Below, piece by piece: positions 8,021 to 15,463 of a stretch of DNA of 32,385 nucleotides. The DNA is taken from NCBI GenBank assembly GCA_934183185.1, contig CAKPSO010000017.1, positions 1-32,385 of the forward strand, in the 5' to 3' direction. The stretch is from an uncultured Bacilli bacterium (GTDB taxonomy: Bacteria > Bacillota_I > Bacilli_A > RF39 > UBA660). Each line of letters starts with the position of its first letter. Within the stretch, counting starts at the first letter, position 1. A program made the position numbers and the translations under genes. The notes under the pieces were generated by a model. That model made no database searches. It was given only the letters and a program-made list of their open reading frames with translations, and was not told where the DNA came from.

Positions 8021-8048
8021 TAAAATAGATAACATTTAGTTATCTATT
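8021..8048 (-). terminator. Intrinsic terminator of mbl
   Basis: AATAGATAAC (8024-8033) and GTTATCTATT (8039-8048) form a 10-bp stem with a 5-nt loop that contains the mbl stop codon; TTTT follows on the minus strand. The arms are identical to those of the hairpin at 6009-6035, and only one loop base differs. Confidence 0.7.
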
Positions 8049-9019
8049 AGTTCAATTCTATCTAGTAATATGCCTGTTCCTTCAACTACATTAGTTAGTG
8101 GGCTATCAGAAATAAATACAGGTACCTTTAGTTCTGTTCTTAGTTTAGTTACTAAGCCTTTTATTAGAGAACCACCACCGGTTAATACTATTCCTTTATC
8201 CGCTATATCTGCTGATAATTCCGGCGGAGTTTTTTCTAGTACTGATTTAGCTATAGATATTATTTTTTTAATATCATTTTTTAGAGCCTCTTCTATATCA
8301 TTAGAATTTACTTTTATTGTTTCTGGTAAGCCTGTAGTTACACTTCTACCTGTTACTTCTATTTCACTTGGATCTTTTTCTTTTAAAACAGTTCCTATTC
8401 CTATTTTAATATCTTCAGCTGTTTTTTCTCCTATTATGACCTTATATTTTTCTTTTATAAAATTTATAATATCTGAATCAAAACTATTACCAGCTATTTT
8501 TATTGAGTCACTAGTTACTATACCACCTAGTGATAATACGGCAACATCTGTAGTTCCTCCACCTATGTCTATTACCATACTACCAGTTGGTTTTGAGATA
8601 TCTATTCCTGCTCCTACAGCTGCTACTTTAGGTTCTTCTTCTAAAAATACTTTTCTGGAACCAGTTCTTTCCGCTATTTCACGAATGGCATTCTTTTCAA
8701 CTCCAGTTATATTGGATGGACAACAAATTAAAATGCGTGGTTTTGATAGCATACTTCTTCCAATAGCTTTTTTTATAAATCTATTTAGCATTTCCTCTGT
8801 TATGTCAAAGTCAGCAATTACTCCATCTTTCATTGGTCTAATAGCCGTTACTTTCCCTGGAGTTCTCCCAATCATATCCTTAGCTTCTTTTCCTACTGCT
8901 AATACTTTATGAGTATTGGTTTCAACACTTACTACGCTAGGTTCATTTAATACTACACCTTTTCCTTTTACGTAAATTAATATATTAGTAGTTCCTAAAT
9001 CTATTCCTATATCACGCAC
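8036..9019 (-). CDS. mbl: MreB-family cell-shape actin homologue (Mbl)
   Basis: A 327-residue bacterial actin that assembles on the membrane and guides elongation-phase peptidoglycan synthesis. The ATP-binding phosphate-1 loop GIDLGTTN (about 4-11) and phosphate-2 loop DIGGGTTD are present, and a GGG-type adenosine motif (TGGGSLIKG) follows near the C-terminus. It starts with GTG 11 bases after spoIIID, with GGATGTGAT upstream. The spoIIID-mbl pair is a conserved Bacilli arrangement, which is why Mbl is preferred over MreB or MreBH; sequence alone would not settle this. Confidence 0.93.
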   Translation of the reverse strand: MRDIGIDLGTTNILIYVKGKGVVLNEPSVVSVETNTHKVLAVGKEAKDMIGRTPGKVTAIRPMKDGVIADFDITEEMLNRFIKKAIGRSMLSKPRILICCPSNITGVEKNAIREIAERTGSRKVFLEEEPKVAAVGAGIDISKPTGSMVIDIGGGTTDVAVLSLGGIVTSDSIKIAGNSFDSDIINFIKEKYKVIIGEKTAEDIKIGIGTVLKEKDPSEIEVTGRSVTTGLPETIKVNSNDIEEALKNDIKKIISIAKSVLEKTPPELSADIADKGIVLTGGGSLIKGLVTKLRTELKVPVFISDSPLTNVVEGTGILLDRIELIDN

Positions 9020-9030
9020 TTTATCACATC

Positions 9031-9291
9031 CTATGTTTTTAGTTTAAGTTTTAAATATTTATCTTTAGTTGCCTTACCACCTCTTATATGTCTTACCTGT
9101 AAATGATTTTTGAATATATCATCTATCTTTTCATATTTGACTTTATCTATTTCCATTAATCTTTCTGTCATATCTTTATGTACTGTGCTTTTACTAATAT
9201 GAAATTCTTTAGCTGCTTCTCTAATAGTACATTTTGAATTTTCAATATAATCAGCTATTTTTATTACACGACTTATTAGTTTTTTATTCAT
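9031..9291 (-). CDS. spoIIID: Sporulation transcription factor SpoIIID
   Basis: SpoIIID is a small DNA-binding protein that tunes mother-cell sigma-E gene expression. The 86-residue protein consists of a helix-turn-helix region (about 16-38: TIREAAKEFHISKSTVHKD) and a basic C-terminal tail, as expected for the family. The ribosome binding site is AAGAAGGT. The 51-bp gap to spoIIQ holds an 8-bp inverted repeat with a TATAAT in its loop, a candidate control site. It is followed closely by mbl. Confidence 0.95.
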   Translation of the reverse strand: MNKKLISRVIKIADYIENSKCTIREAAKEFHISKSTVHKDMTERLMEIDKVKYEKIDDIFKNHLQVRHIRGGKATKDKYLKLKLKT

Positions 9292-9304
9292 ATTGACCTT
9301 CTTT

Positions 9305-9327
9305 CTAGTAAATTATATTTTTACTAG
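9305..9327. promoter_or_regulatory. Inverted repeat with -10-like loop upstream of spoIIID
   Basis: CTAGTAAA (9305-9312) and TTTACTAG (9320-9327) are perfect 8-bp arms around a 7-nt spacer. The minus strand contains TATAAT (9312-9317). It lies between the spoIIQ stop and the spoIIID start, suggesting an operator over a spoIIID promoter. The sigma factor is not clear. Confidence 0.35.
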
Positions 9328-9342
9328 TTGGCTTTATGAATA

Positions 9343-9969
9343 TTAGTTAATTTCGTTTAATTTTTTATCTAAATAATTTTCTGGATCTACTAATACACCA
9401 TTTACTGTTAGCTCAAAGTGTAAATGATTACCTAAATCTTTATTTAGTTCACAAGTACCGCTTTTACCTATTACTTGACCTGATACTACTTTGTCTCCCT
9501 TTTTAACACTTGCTTGACTTAGGCTTTGGTATACACTTATTATTTCATTATTATGTCTTATAGTTACACTTTTACCAAGCAATTCTTTATCTTCTACTTC
9601 AATTACTTCACCATCTAGAATACTTACTACATCAAAGACATCATTTTGAATATAGTCTATACCAGTATTTTGTAGGTAAGTGTTTTCATGATAGATAATA
9701 GAATTTTTCTGTTCATCTTCTGGAGCTTTATAATCGTAGTAGTTTTTACCAATAGTAATATTTTCACTTGTATATGGTCTTAGAATAACTGTATCTGTAC
9801 TTATTACTGGTACATATTCATCTAGAATAGCTCCTGATACGTAGGTTAATTCTTCATCTAACTTAGCATTTGGTTTATTTATAAAATAAACACTTAATAC
9901 CAAGGCTATAACCATAGTCATGTATACTACTGGTAATACAAATGGTTTTAGTACTAATCTCTTTTTCAT
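9343..9969 (-). CDS. spoIIQ: Forespore membrane protein SpoIIQ (LytM-like)
   Basis: SpoIIQ sits in the forespore outer face membrane and binds mother-cell SpoIIIAH to build the engulfment zipper and feeding channel. The 208-residue protein has one N-terminal membrane anchor (about 10-30) and an extracytoplasmic M23/LytM fold (about 100-205). The HxH metal motif is intact (His182 and His184), but the first motif, HxGxD in active enzymes, reads NTGID (Asn101, Asp105), so one zinc ligand is lost. Bacillus subtilis SpoIIQ is also degenerate at this site, while clostridial ones keep the His. GAGGTGAG precedes the ATG. It could instead be another M23 protein, but position next to spoIIID and DUF1146 supports SpoIIQ. 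Confidence 0.85.
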   Translation of the reverse strand: MKKRLVLKPFVLPVVYMTMVIALVLSVYFINKPNAKLDEELTYVSGAILDEYVPVISTDTVILRPYTSENITIGKNYYDYKAPEDEQKNSIIYHENTYLQNTGIDYIQNDVFDVVSILDGEVIEVEDKELLGKSVTIRHNNEIISVYQSLSQASVKKGDKVVSGQVIGKSGTCELNKDLGNHLHFELTVNGVLVDPENYLDKKLNEIN

Positions 9970-10020
9970 TTTCTCACCTCATTTAAAGTTTGAACAAATA
10001 AAGAATAATTATACTATTTT

Positions 10021-10218
10021 TTAAAATATTTTTGTAGCTAGATAAAAATCATATAAAAATGAAGTAACTAACTGGATCATCGATAAAGCAAGAAGAAAGT
10101 AAAATACTCGTGCTTGAATTACATGATTTTTTTTAAATATTTGATTAATATTTATAGCATCGAATGCCCATATAACTACTATAGTTACTAAAATATATAA
10201 AAATGTTTTAGCTCCCAT
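10021..10218 (-). CDS. DUF1146 (YwzB-like) small membrane protein
   Basis: A 65-residue protein with two hydrophobic helices (about 5-20 and 40-60) separated by a basic stretch with KNHVIQARVFY, characteristic of the DUF1146/YwzB family. Its function is unknown; homologues lie near murA, spoIID and spoIIQ in Bacilli, as here. It overlaps the end of the RpiB-family gene by 11 bases, and the ribosome binding site AAGGAGGAAG lies within that gene, so the two are translationally coupled. Confidence 0.8.
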   Translation of the reverse strand: MGAKTFLYILVTIVVIWAFDAININQIFKKNHVIQARVFYFLLALSMIQLVTSFLYDFYLATKIF

Positions 10219-10690
10219 TTACTTCTTCCTCCTTGGTTAAGATGCGTTTATGATTTTTTTCATATTTTTTTATTTTTTCTAAACGGCGATTATGTTTATC
10301 TAAATTAGAGTATTCTGTTTTTAAAAAAGCATCTACTATATCTAAGGCTCTAAATTTACTAATACTTCCATCTAGAGATAATATATTAGCATCATTATCT
10401 AATCTAGTTAATCTGGCTTGTCTTACAGTGTCAACTTTGGCACAGCGTATGCCTATAACTTTATTACAAGCTATAGATATTCCTATTCCAGTACCACAAA
10501 TTACGATACCATAATCTACTTCTTTTTTGACTACAGCTTCACCTATACGGAAAGCATAATCTGTGTAATCGACTGACTCAAGGCTAGATGTTCCATAATC
10601 TATTACCTCATAACCTTTTTTCAACAAATACTTTTTTATTTTTTCTTTTAACGGATAACCACGATGATCATTAGCTAATCCTATTTTCAT
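10208..10690 (-). CDS. RpiB/LacAB-family sugar-phosphate isomerase
   Basis: RpiB enzymes interconvert ribose 5-phosphate and ribulose 5-phosphate. The 160-residue protein has the N-terminal NDHRG motif (Asp8, His9) and the active-site Cys65 in ICGTGIG. The segment that in Escherichia coli RpiB carries the ring-opening His99 (SRxHND) here reads TRLDND, with Asp98 instead, from a codon one base away from His. The Tyr-Ser of the preceding helix is also missing. It may have altered activity or substrate, or be a divergent RpiB. The ATG at 10690 is preferred over an upstream in-frame ATG because AGAGGTGAT precedes it. Position near mntP, prfA and rpmE matches ywlF/rpiB in Bacillus. Confidence 0.82.
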   Translation of the reverse strand: MKIGLANDHRGYPLKEKIKKYLLKKGYEVIDYGTSSLESVDYTDYAFRIGEAVVKKEVDYGIVICGTGIGISIACNKVIGIRCAKVDTVRQARLTRLDNDANILSLDGSISKFRALDIVDAFLKTEYSNLDKHNRRLEKIKKYEKNHKRILTKEEEVNGS

Positions 10691-10787
10691 TTTATCACCT
10701 CTTCTATAATACATATTTTACCATACATAAAGCAAGATAATGTAACAAATTCATCCTTTAATTTGAGTTTTATTTTTTCAATATAAT

Positions 10788-10816
10788 AAAAAGGCTTACA
10801 CTAATTAGTAAACCTT
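10788..10816 (-). terminator. Intrinsic terminator of the C1 peptidase gene
   Basis: AAGGCTTAC (10791-10799) pairs with GTAAACCTT (10808-10816) with one G-U pair on the minus-strand RNA; TTTTT follows. The peptidase stop codon (10801-10803) is in the loop. Confidence 0.65.
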
Positions 10817-12129
10817 GTTTCATAAAATGGATCTTCTGGTCCTAACTCAATAGGTTCTTGGTTAAGTAATTCTAATTGTTTTTCAGTTAGATAATCCTTT
10901 TTAATAACTATCTCCATCACATATTCATCAAAATAATTATCATTCATTATAAAATATCCTTTATTATCTTTATCTCCCCAACTATTTTCTACTTTCCAAC
11001 GAACTGGTTTATTATCTACTAAGTGAACACCAACTAAACTCATTGCATGAGCTAAAGTAATAGCATTGAGATTTAGATTTTCTTCCTGATTTAACATTTT
11101 AAAATTAAAGACATCTTCATAATTGTAAGAATTAGTATCTAGAATTCCTTTTTCTTGATTGCGCATTTTCTTTACTTCAGCACCAAACCAAACAGGGATA
11201 TTATCCTTTAATTGAGCAATGGCTAATTCTTTAAATTCTACTAAAGGTAAATTTATAAATTCAATTACTCCTTTATTTAAAATATTATCTTTGTATTTGC
11301 CATAATACTTTTTATAATATTCTTTATTATACATTTTCATAGAAGCAACAGGTATAAAATCATCTAGATTTAATGTACAATAACAATTATAAAACTCTTG
11401 TGGAGTTAGTTCTTTACTTACAATTTTATTATCTTTATCTTTATATTCAAATAATATTTTTGTTGGTGGTACACCAAGCATTTTAGATAAAATTATATAG
11501 TTTTCTTCTACCATTGTTTCTATCATTTCTTCCATAGCTTTGATAGAGGTCTTTTTCTTTTTTGCTTCTAATAATTTATAAATATCTCTTTTTATCTTTT
11601 CATTAAAAATAATCATTAAACTATAACTATCTTCACTTGTAGCATTTTCTGGCATATATGAACTAGGTATAATACCATATTTTTTTACTAATTCTCTAAA
11701 ATATTCAAAATAGCCACCTTCTTCAAGATTCAATATTTTTAAACTATTTAATGTGTCAAAATCATATTTTTCTAATGATACTATATTTTCATAAATTGTA
11801 TTTGATTTTTCTAACTTGTCATAGAAAGTTAAATAATTAACTGATAAATCAATATTTTCTGGTTTAATATTAAGATTTTTAGCTATATCATGTTTTATCA
11901 TATTTATACCAGCGAAAGCCCAACAACGTCCACTCTTTTTTTGATCTAATCTTTTACTTTCTGGCAGTTCAATACTAAATACATTCTGATTATCTGTTAA
12001 TACCTGACTATTGAAGCAGGTTTTATTTATACCATTGTTAATAATTGAATCTGATAACAGTTTATTTTGTTTATTACTATAAAATTTTTCTTGATATTCT
12101 TCTATATTAGTTAGTGTTATTTCTTTCAT
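10801..12129 (-). CDS. pepC: Bleomycin hydrolase/PepC-type C1 aminopeptidase
   Basis: A papain-fold cytoplasmic cysteine aminopeptidase (family C1B), which usually forms a hexameric barrel and trims peptides. From ATG 12129 the product is 442 residues. The oxyanion Gln63 and catalytic Cys69 lie in DQKKSGRCWAFAG, His361 in TLAHAMSLVG, and Asn382 in VENSWGD, all in family order and spacing. The upstream in-frame ATG at 12156 overlaps a TATAAT (12155-12160) and is probably at the transcription start, so the downstream ATG, with AAGGAAA before it, is chosen. It has its own terminator. A role in peptide nutrition is likely. Confidence 0.93.
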   Translation of the reverse strand: MKEITLTNIEEYQEKFYSNKQNKLLSDSIINNGINKTCFNSQVLTDNQNVFSIELPESKRLDQKKSGRCWAFAGINMIKHDIAKNLNIKPENIDLSVNYLTFYDKLEKSNTIYENIVSLEKYDFDTLNSLKILNLEEGGYFEYFRELVKKYGIIPSSYMPENATSEDSYSLMIIFNEKIKRDIYKLLEAKKKKTSIKAMEEMIETMVEENYIILSKMLGVPPTKILFEYKDKDNKIVSKELTPQEFYNCYCTLNLDDFIPVASMKMYNKEYYKKYYGKYKDNILNKGVIEFINLPLVEFKELAIAQLKDNIPVWFGAEVKKMRNQEKGILDTNSYNYEDVFNFKMLNQEENLNLNAITLAHAMSLVGVHLVDNKPVRWKVENSWGDKDNKGYFIMNDNYFDEYVMEIVIKKDYLTEKQLELLNQEPIELGPEDPFYETRFTN

Positions 12130-12154
12130 ATTAAATTTTTCCTTTCTTGCTATC

Positions 12155-12160
12155 ATTATA
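12155..12160 (-). promoter_or_regulatory. -10 element of the pepC promoter
   Basis: TATAAT on the minus strand, 26 bases upstream of the chosen ATG. The -35 region is weak because it falls in the T-run of the rpmE terminator, so terminator and promoter are back to back. Confidence 0.45.
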
Positions 12161-12171
12161 CTATTCCTTAC

Positions 12172-12199
12172 AAAAAAAATAAAGCTTATGCAGCTTTAT
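12172..12199 (-). terminator. Intrinsic terminator of rpmE
   Basis: ATAAAGCT (12179-12186) and AGCTTTAT (12192-12199) form an 8-bp stem with a 5-nt loop, followed on the minus strand by T8. The rpmE stop codon (12186-12188) is inside. Confidence 0.88.
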
Positions 12200-12401
12200 C
12201 TTCACTGAATCCATATTTTTGATTGAACTTTTCTACACGTCCAGTTTTAGAGGCTCTTGTTTGTTTTCCTGTATAGAATGGATGACATTTTGAACATACT
12301 TCAACATTGATTTTATCCTTTGTTGACATTACTTTAAATGTTTCTCCACAGGCACAAGTAACAGTTGCTTCTTTAACTTCTGGATGAATTCCTTTTTTCA
12401 T
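12186..12401 (-). CDS. rpmE: 50S ribosomal protein L31, zinc-binding form
   Basis: L31 bridges the 50S and 30S subunit heads. The 71-residue protein starts MKKGIHP and has Cys16, Cys18, Cys36 and Cys39, so it is the zinc-binding (C+) type, which in Bacillus subtilis is the form used when zinc is sufficient. An upstream in-frame ATG six codons earlier is less likely, since GGAGTG precedes ATG 12401 at good spacing. A consensus-like promoter, a leader with two hairpins and a strong terminator make this a self-contained unit. Confidence 0.97.
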   Translation of the reverse strand: MKKGIHPEVKEATVTCACGETFKVMSTKDKINVEVCSKCHPFYTGKQTRASKTGRVEKFNQKYGFSEDKAA

Positions 12402-12419
12402 CTTATTCACTCCTTCCAT

Positions 12420-12480
12420 ACCTAGATATTTGCCTAGGTGATTTGAGCTTTTTCTTCGCCATGACTACATTTAAAGTCAT
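12420..12480 (-). ncRNA. Candidate L31 autoregulatory mRNA leader
   Basis: Between the rpmE promoter and gene the minus-strand RNA can form two hairpins: ATGACT/AGTCAT (12461-12466 with 12475-12480) and ACCTAG/CTAGGT (12420-12425 with 12434-12439), the second just upstream of the ribosome binding site. Structured leaders bound by L31 itself have been described in Firmicutes and other bacteria. Whether this one fits that family model needs a covariance search. Confidence 0.4.
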
Positions 12481-12499
12481 AGTAATTAAATGCACTGTT

Positions 12500-12528
12500 A
12501 TTGTATCAAAAGTTTTTATACTTGTCTA
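12500..12528 (-). promoter_or_regulatory. Promoter of rpmE
   Basis: On the minus strand TAGACA (12523-12528) and TACAAT (12500-12505), each 5 of 6 to the sigma-A consensus, are 17 bp apart. The predicted transcript starts near 12493, giving a leader of about 90 nt. Confidence 0.7.
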
Positions 12529-12532
12529 GTAT

Positions 12533-13249
12533 TTAATAATTTAATTTTTTTAAAACAGCTTTAGCTATAGCTTGATAACCTTCAATATTGGGATGAATGT
12601 CTAAAGGATTAGGTAAAAAGTCACTATTTTTTTTGAATAACTGATAATTAGATATATAAATAGCGTGGTATTTTTTAGCTAGTTTCTGATATTCATCATC
12701 TACATAGCTGAATAATAAATCCAAGTCTTTTTCATTAATATTAAATAAAAATGGTATTGGGTTATAATATCCTACTATTATTAATTTACTTTTAGCATAT
12801 TTTCTTACTTCTTTTAAACATAAATCAATATTAGGCATTATATCAGATACAATATATTTATAATTAGATATTTCATCTATGTTTAAATTATCTTTATTTA
12901 TTCTAGCTAAAAAATCATTGGCACCAATGCTAATAGTTACTAAATCTGATTCTCTTAAATCTCTTTTGATATCTCGATACTCCTTTAATTGGGTTATAAC
13001 ATCACTAGTCTTATAACCACTTTTAGTATACTTTTTAGTATATCTATCTAGTTTATTTTTACTTTTTAAATCATCAGCAATAAAATCAGTATAACCATAA
13101 TTTATTTCACCGTAGGGATTTCTGCCTTCTGCTACTGAGTCTCCTAAAGCAATATAAATCATTTTATTATTATTAAACATTTTATATATAGTGAATACAC
13201 TTACCATAATTAAAATTAATAGTAATAATAATTTCTGTTTCTTTTTCAT
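12533..13249 (-). CDS. SGNH/GDSL-family hydrolase, membrane-anchored
   Basis: A 238-residue esterase/acylhydrolase of the SGNH fold. An N-terminal hydrophobic segment (about 7-23) suggests export and anchoring outside the cell. Block I has the nucleophile Ser38 (GDS, 36-38), block III the GAND oxyanion Asn111, and block V the Asp217-x-His219 pair (DIHP). The substrate is unknown; relatives act on lipids, acyl groups on wall polymers or peptidoglycan. GGAGG precedes the ATG. It follows the unknown 268-residue gene, in a place where Bacillus subtilis has rho. Confidence 0.85.
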   Translation of the reverse strand: MKKKQKLLLLLILIMVSVFTIYKMFNNNKMIYIALGDSVAEGRNPYGEINYGYTDFIADDLKSKNKLDRYTKKYTKSGYKTSDVITQLKEYRDIKRDLRESDLVTISIGANDFLARINKDNLNIDEISNYKYIVSDIMPNIDLCLKEVRKYAKSKLIIVGYYNPIPFLFNINEKDLDLLFSYVDDEYQKLAKKYHAIYISNYQLFKKNSDFLPNPLDIHPNIEGYQAIAKAVLKKLNY

Positions 13250-13260
13250 TTTTCCTCCAA

Positions 13261-13292
13261 AATAAAAGAATAGTAGATTATTCTATCTATTC
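13261..13292 (-). terminator. Probable terminator after the 268-residue gene
   Basis: GAATAG (13268-13273) pairs with CTATTC (13287-13292), with further imperfect pairing inside; TTTTATT follows on the minus strand. Confidence 0.5.
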
Positions 13293-13316
13293 TTAGTTTA
13301 TTTATATATTTTGAAT

Positions 13317-14123
13317 TTAGACTTTTTTTAAACACTTTGATTGATATTCTGTAAGACAACTAAAATCTTTAGCTATAGTTGATAGAGGAAGAGATTCTAG
13401 ATATTTATTAATTACTCCTAAAAATATAAGTTTATATGACTGGTATAATATATCTACAATATAGAGATTATTTACCGATATATTCTTATTATTCATAATT
13501 TTAATATACAATTTGGTTGATTCTATATAATCATAAGCATTTCTATCATATGATAAATGTAGGCTTTCTAGTAATAATTTCTGTTTTTGAGTAGAATCTA
13601 GTGTTTGAAAATAATTAGTTATTTTTTCTTGTATATAACGTTCTATGTTGATTTGATGATGTAGTAGAGTATCTATAAATATATCATCTTTAAATTCAGC
13701 AAATTTATGGTATTCTGTGCTACTATCAAATGAAGTAGATGTGTCTTCTATCTCTGATATGATTTCTATTCCTAAAACTATATCAAATATCTCATTAACA
13801 GTTTCTAATAGATGTTTTTTATTAGTTAGATACGTATATGTATATTCTAAATCATCAGTTACTTCACTATATATATCATTCATTTTTAAGGGAATATTTT
13901 CTTCTTTTAATCTAGATATTAAATTTACTTGGAGATAAGTGTTTTTAATAAGATTTTCTAAACTTGCATTATTTAGGTATTTGTGAGTATTTCTAGGATC
14001 TTTACAGTATTTTTGACCTCTTTTAGTAATATTTTTTATTTCAGGACTCATAATTTTACTATTTAAGATACACTGTAAGTTTTCTATTTCTATAAATAAT
14101 TCTGGTATATCATTCCATGTCAT
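13317..14123 (-). CDS. Unknown 268-residue, mostly helical protein
   Basis: I do not recognise this protein. It is rich in Leu, Ile, Asn and Glu and reads as a soluble, mainly alpha-helical chain with no signal peptide, no membrane segment and no familiar catalytic motif. An acidic/Ser-rich patch lies near residues 125-140. The ribosome binding site GAGG is good and the codon use matches its neighbours, so it is a real gene. It lies 48 bp after murA and is followed by a probable terminator. Confidence 0.7.
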   Translation of the reverse strand: MTWNDIPELFIEIENLQCILNSKIMSPEIKNITKRGQKYCKDPRNTHKYLNNASLENLIKNTYLQVNLISRLKEENIPLKMNDIYSEVTDDLEYTYTYLTNKKHLLETVNEIFDIVLGIEIISEIEDTSTSFDSSTEYHKFAEFKDDIFIDTLLHHQINIERYIQEKITNYFQTLDSTQKQKLLLESLHLSYDRNAYDYIESTKLYIKIMNNKNISVNNLYIVDILYQSYKLIFLGVINKYLESLPLSTIAKDFSCLTEYQSKCLKKV

Positions 14124-14171
14124 ATTATTTCCTCTTTTCTGCTAGCTATTATACCATAGAAAAAGGGAAGA

Positions 14172-15431
14172 TTAATTGTCTTTCTCTATTAATTCTATTT
14201 TAGCACCAACATCAGTTAATTTTTCAATAATGTTTTCATATCCTCTTAATACATGATCAACATTTTTTATTTCTGTTTGCCCATCAGCTACTAATCCGGC
14301 TAATACAAGACATGCTCCAGCTCGTAAATCTGTTGCTTCAACAGTATTTCCTGTTAGTGGAGTGTTACCTATTATTTCTATTTTAGAGCCATCTATTTTT
14401 ATATTAGCTCCCATCATATTTAAATACGGTACGTTTTGAAATCTATTTTCATAGATTGTTTCTTCTAAAGTAGATGTACCATTACATTGAGTTAAGAGAG
14501 TAGTTATTGGCTGTTGTAGATCTGTTGGAAATCCTGGGTAACCTAAAGTTTTTATTTTTACACCCTTAATATCGTCAGTTTTTGATACTGTTACACAATC
14601 TAGACCTACATCTACTTTTACTCCCATTTCCTTTAATTTTAGTATTAAAGTTTCAACATGTTCGGGGATTATATTATCTATTTTTAGTTCTTTACCAACT
14701 AGAGCTCCAGCAATGATATAGGTACCAGCTTCAATTCTATCAGGAATTACTTCTGTGTAACATCCTTTTAAGTGGTCTACTCCTTGAATACGAATTTCAC
14801 TTGTTCCTGCGCCAGTTATATTGGCTCCCATATTGTTTAAGAATATAGCTACATTAACTATTTCTGGTTCTTTGGCAGCATTTTCTATAATGGTTTCACC
14901 TTTGGCTTTTACCGATGCGATAATAGCATTAATTGTAGCTCCTACGCTAGGCATATCTAAGTAAATATGAGCACCTATTAATTCGTCAGCATAGATTTTA
15001 TATTTATTATCTTTTTCTTCTACGGTAGCTCCTAAGGCTCTAAAACTCTTTAAAGTTTGATCGATGGGGCGTGCTCCTATATTACAGCCACCAGGGAAAT
15101 ACATTTCAACATATTTATATTTTCCAAGTAGAGCTGCCATAAAATAATATGATGCGCGTAACTTGGTAGATAATTCTTTGGGAATTTCCTTATTATTCAT
15201 ATTGTTACAGTTAATTAAAATACTTTCACTAGCTCTTTTAACATCTGCACCTAGATACTCTAATATCTCAGTTAAGGCATCAGTATCAGTTATTTCTGGT
15301 ACATTACAGATTGTTACTTCATCATCCGCTAGTATGGCAGCTGGTATTAAAGCAACAGATGCGTTTTTAGCTCCACTTATTCTGATAGTACCTGTTAATT
15401 GGTTTTTACCATTTACTTTTAAAATTTTCAT
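14172..15431 (-). CDS. murA: UDP-N-acetylglucosamine 1-carboxyvinyltransferase
   Basis: MurA transfers enolpyruvate from PEP to UDP-GlcNAc, the first committed step of peptidoglycan synthesis, and is the fosfomycin target. The 419-residue protein has Lys22-Asn23 (GAKNA) and the catalytic loop with Cys116 in PGGCNIGARP; Cys rather than Asp at this place predicts fosfomycin sensitivity. Firmicutes often have two copies; the link to fba and rpmE resembles the murZ (murAB) locus of Bacillus subtilis, although murAA also lies near ywzB and spoIIQ. GGAGGAG precedes the ATG. It starts 32 bp after the aldolase gene and is likely co-transcribed with it. Confidence 0.96.
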   Translation of the reverse strand: MKILKVNGKNQLTGTIRISGAKNASVALIPAAILADDEVTICNVPEITDTDALTEILEYLGADVKRASESILINCNNMNNKEIPKELSTKLRASYYFMAALLGKYKYVEMYFPGGCNIGARPIDQTLKSFRALGATVEEKDNKYKIYADELIGAHIYLDMPSVGATINAIIASVKAKGETIIENAAKEPEIVNVAIFLNNMGANITGAGTSEIRIQGVDHLKGCYTEVIPDRIEAGTYIIAGALVGKELKIDNIIPEHVETLILKLKEMGVKVDVGLDCVTVSKTDDIKGVKIKTLGYPGFPTDLQQPITTLLTQCNGTSTLEETIYENRFQNVPYLNMMGANIKIDGSKIEIIGNTPLTGNTVEATDLRAGACLVLAGLVADGQTEIKNVDHVLRGYENIIEKLTDVGAKIELIEKDN

Positions 15432-15463
15432 TTTACTCCTCCAGTAGTCTATATTATATTGTA

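Noticed and set aside
8070..8912. 280-residue open frame on the plus strand
   Set aside because: It lies wholly antisense to mbl, has Ser/Pro/Ile-rich composition typical of a shadow frame, and no ribosome binding site.
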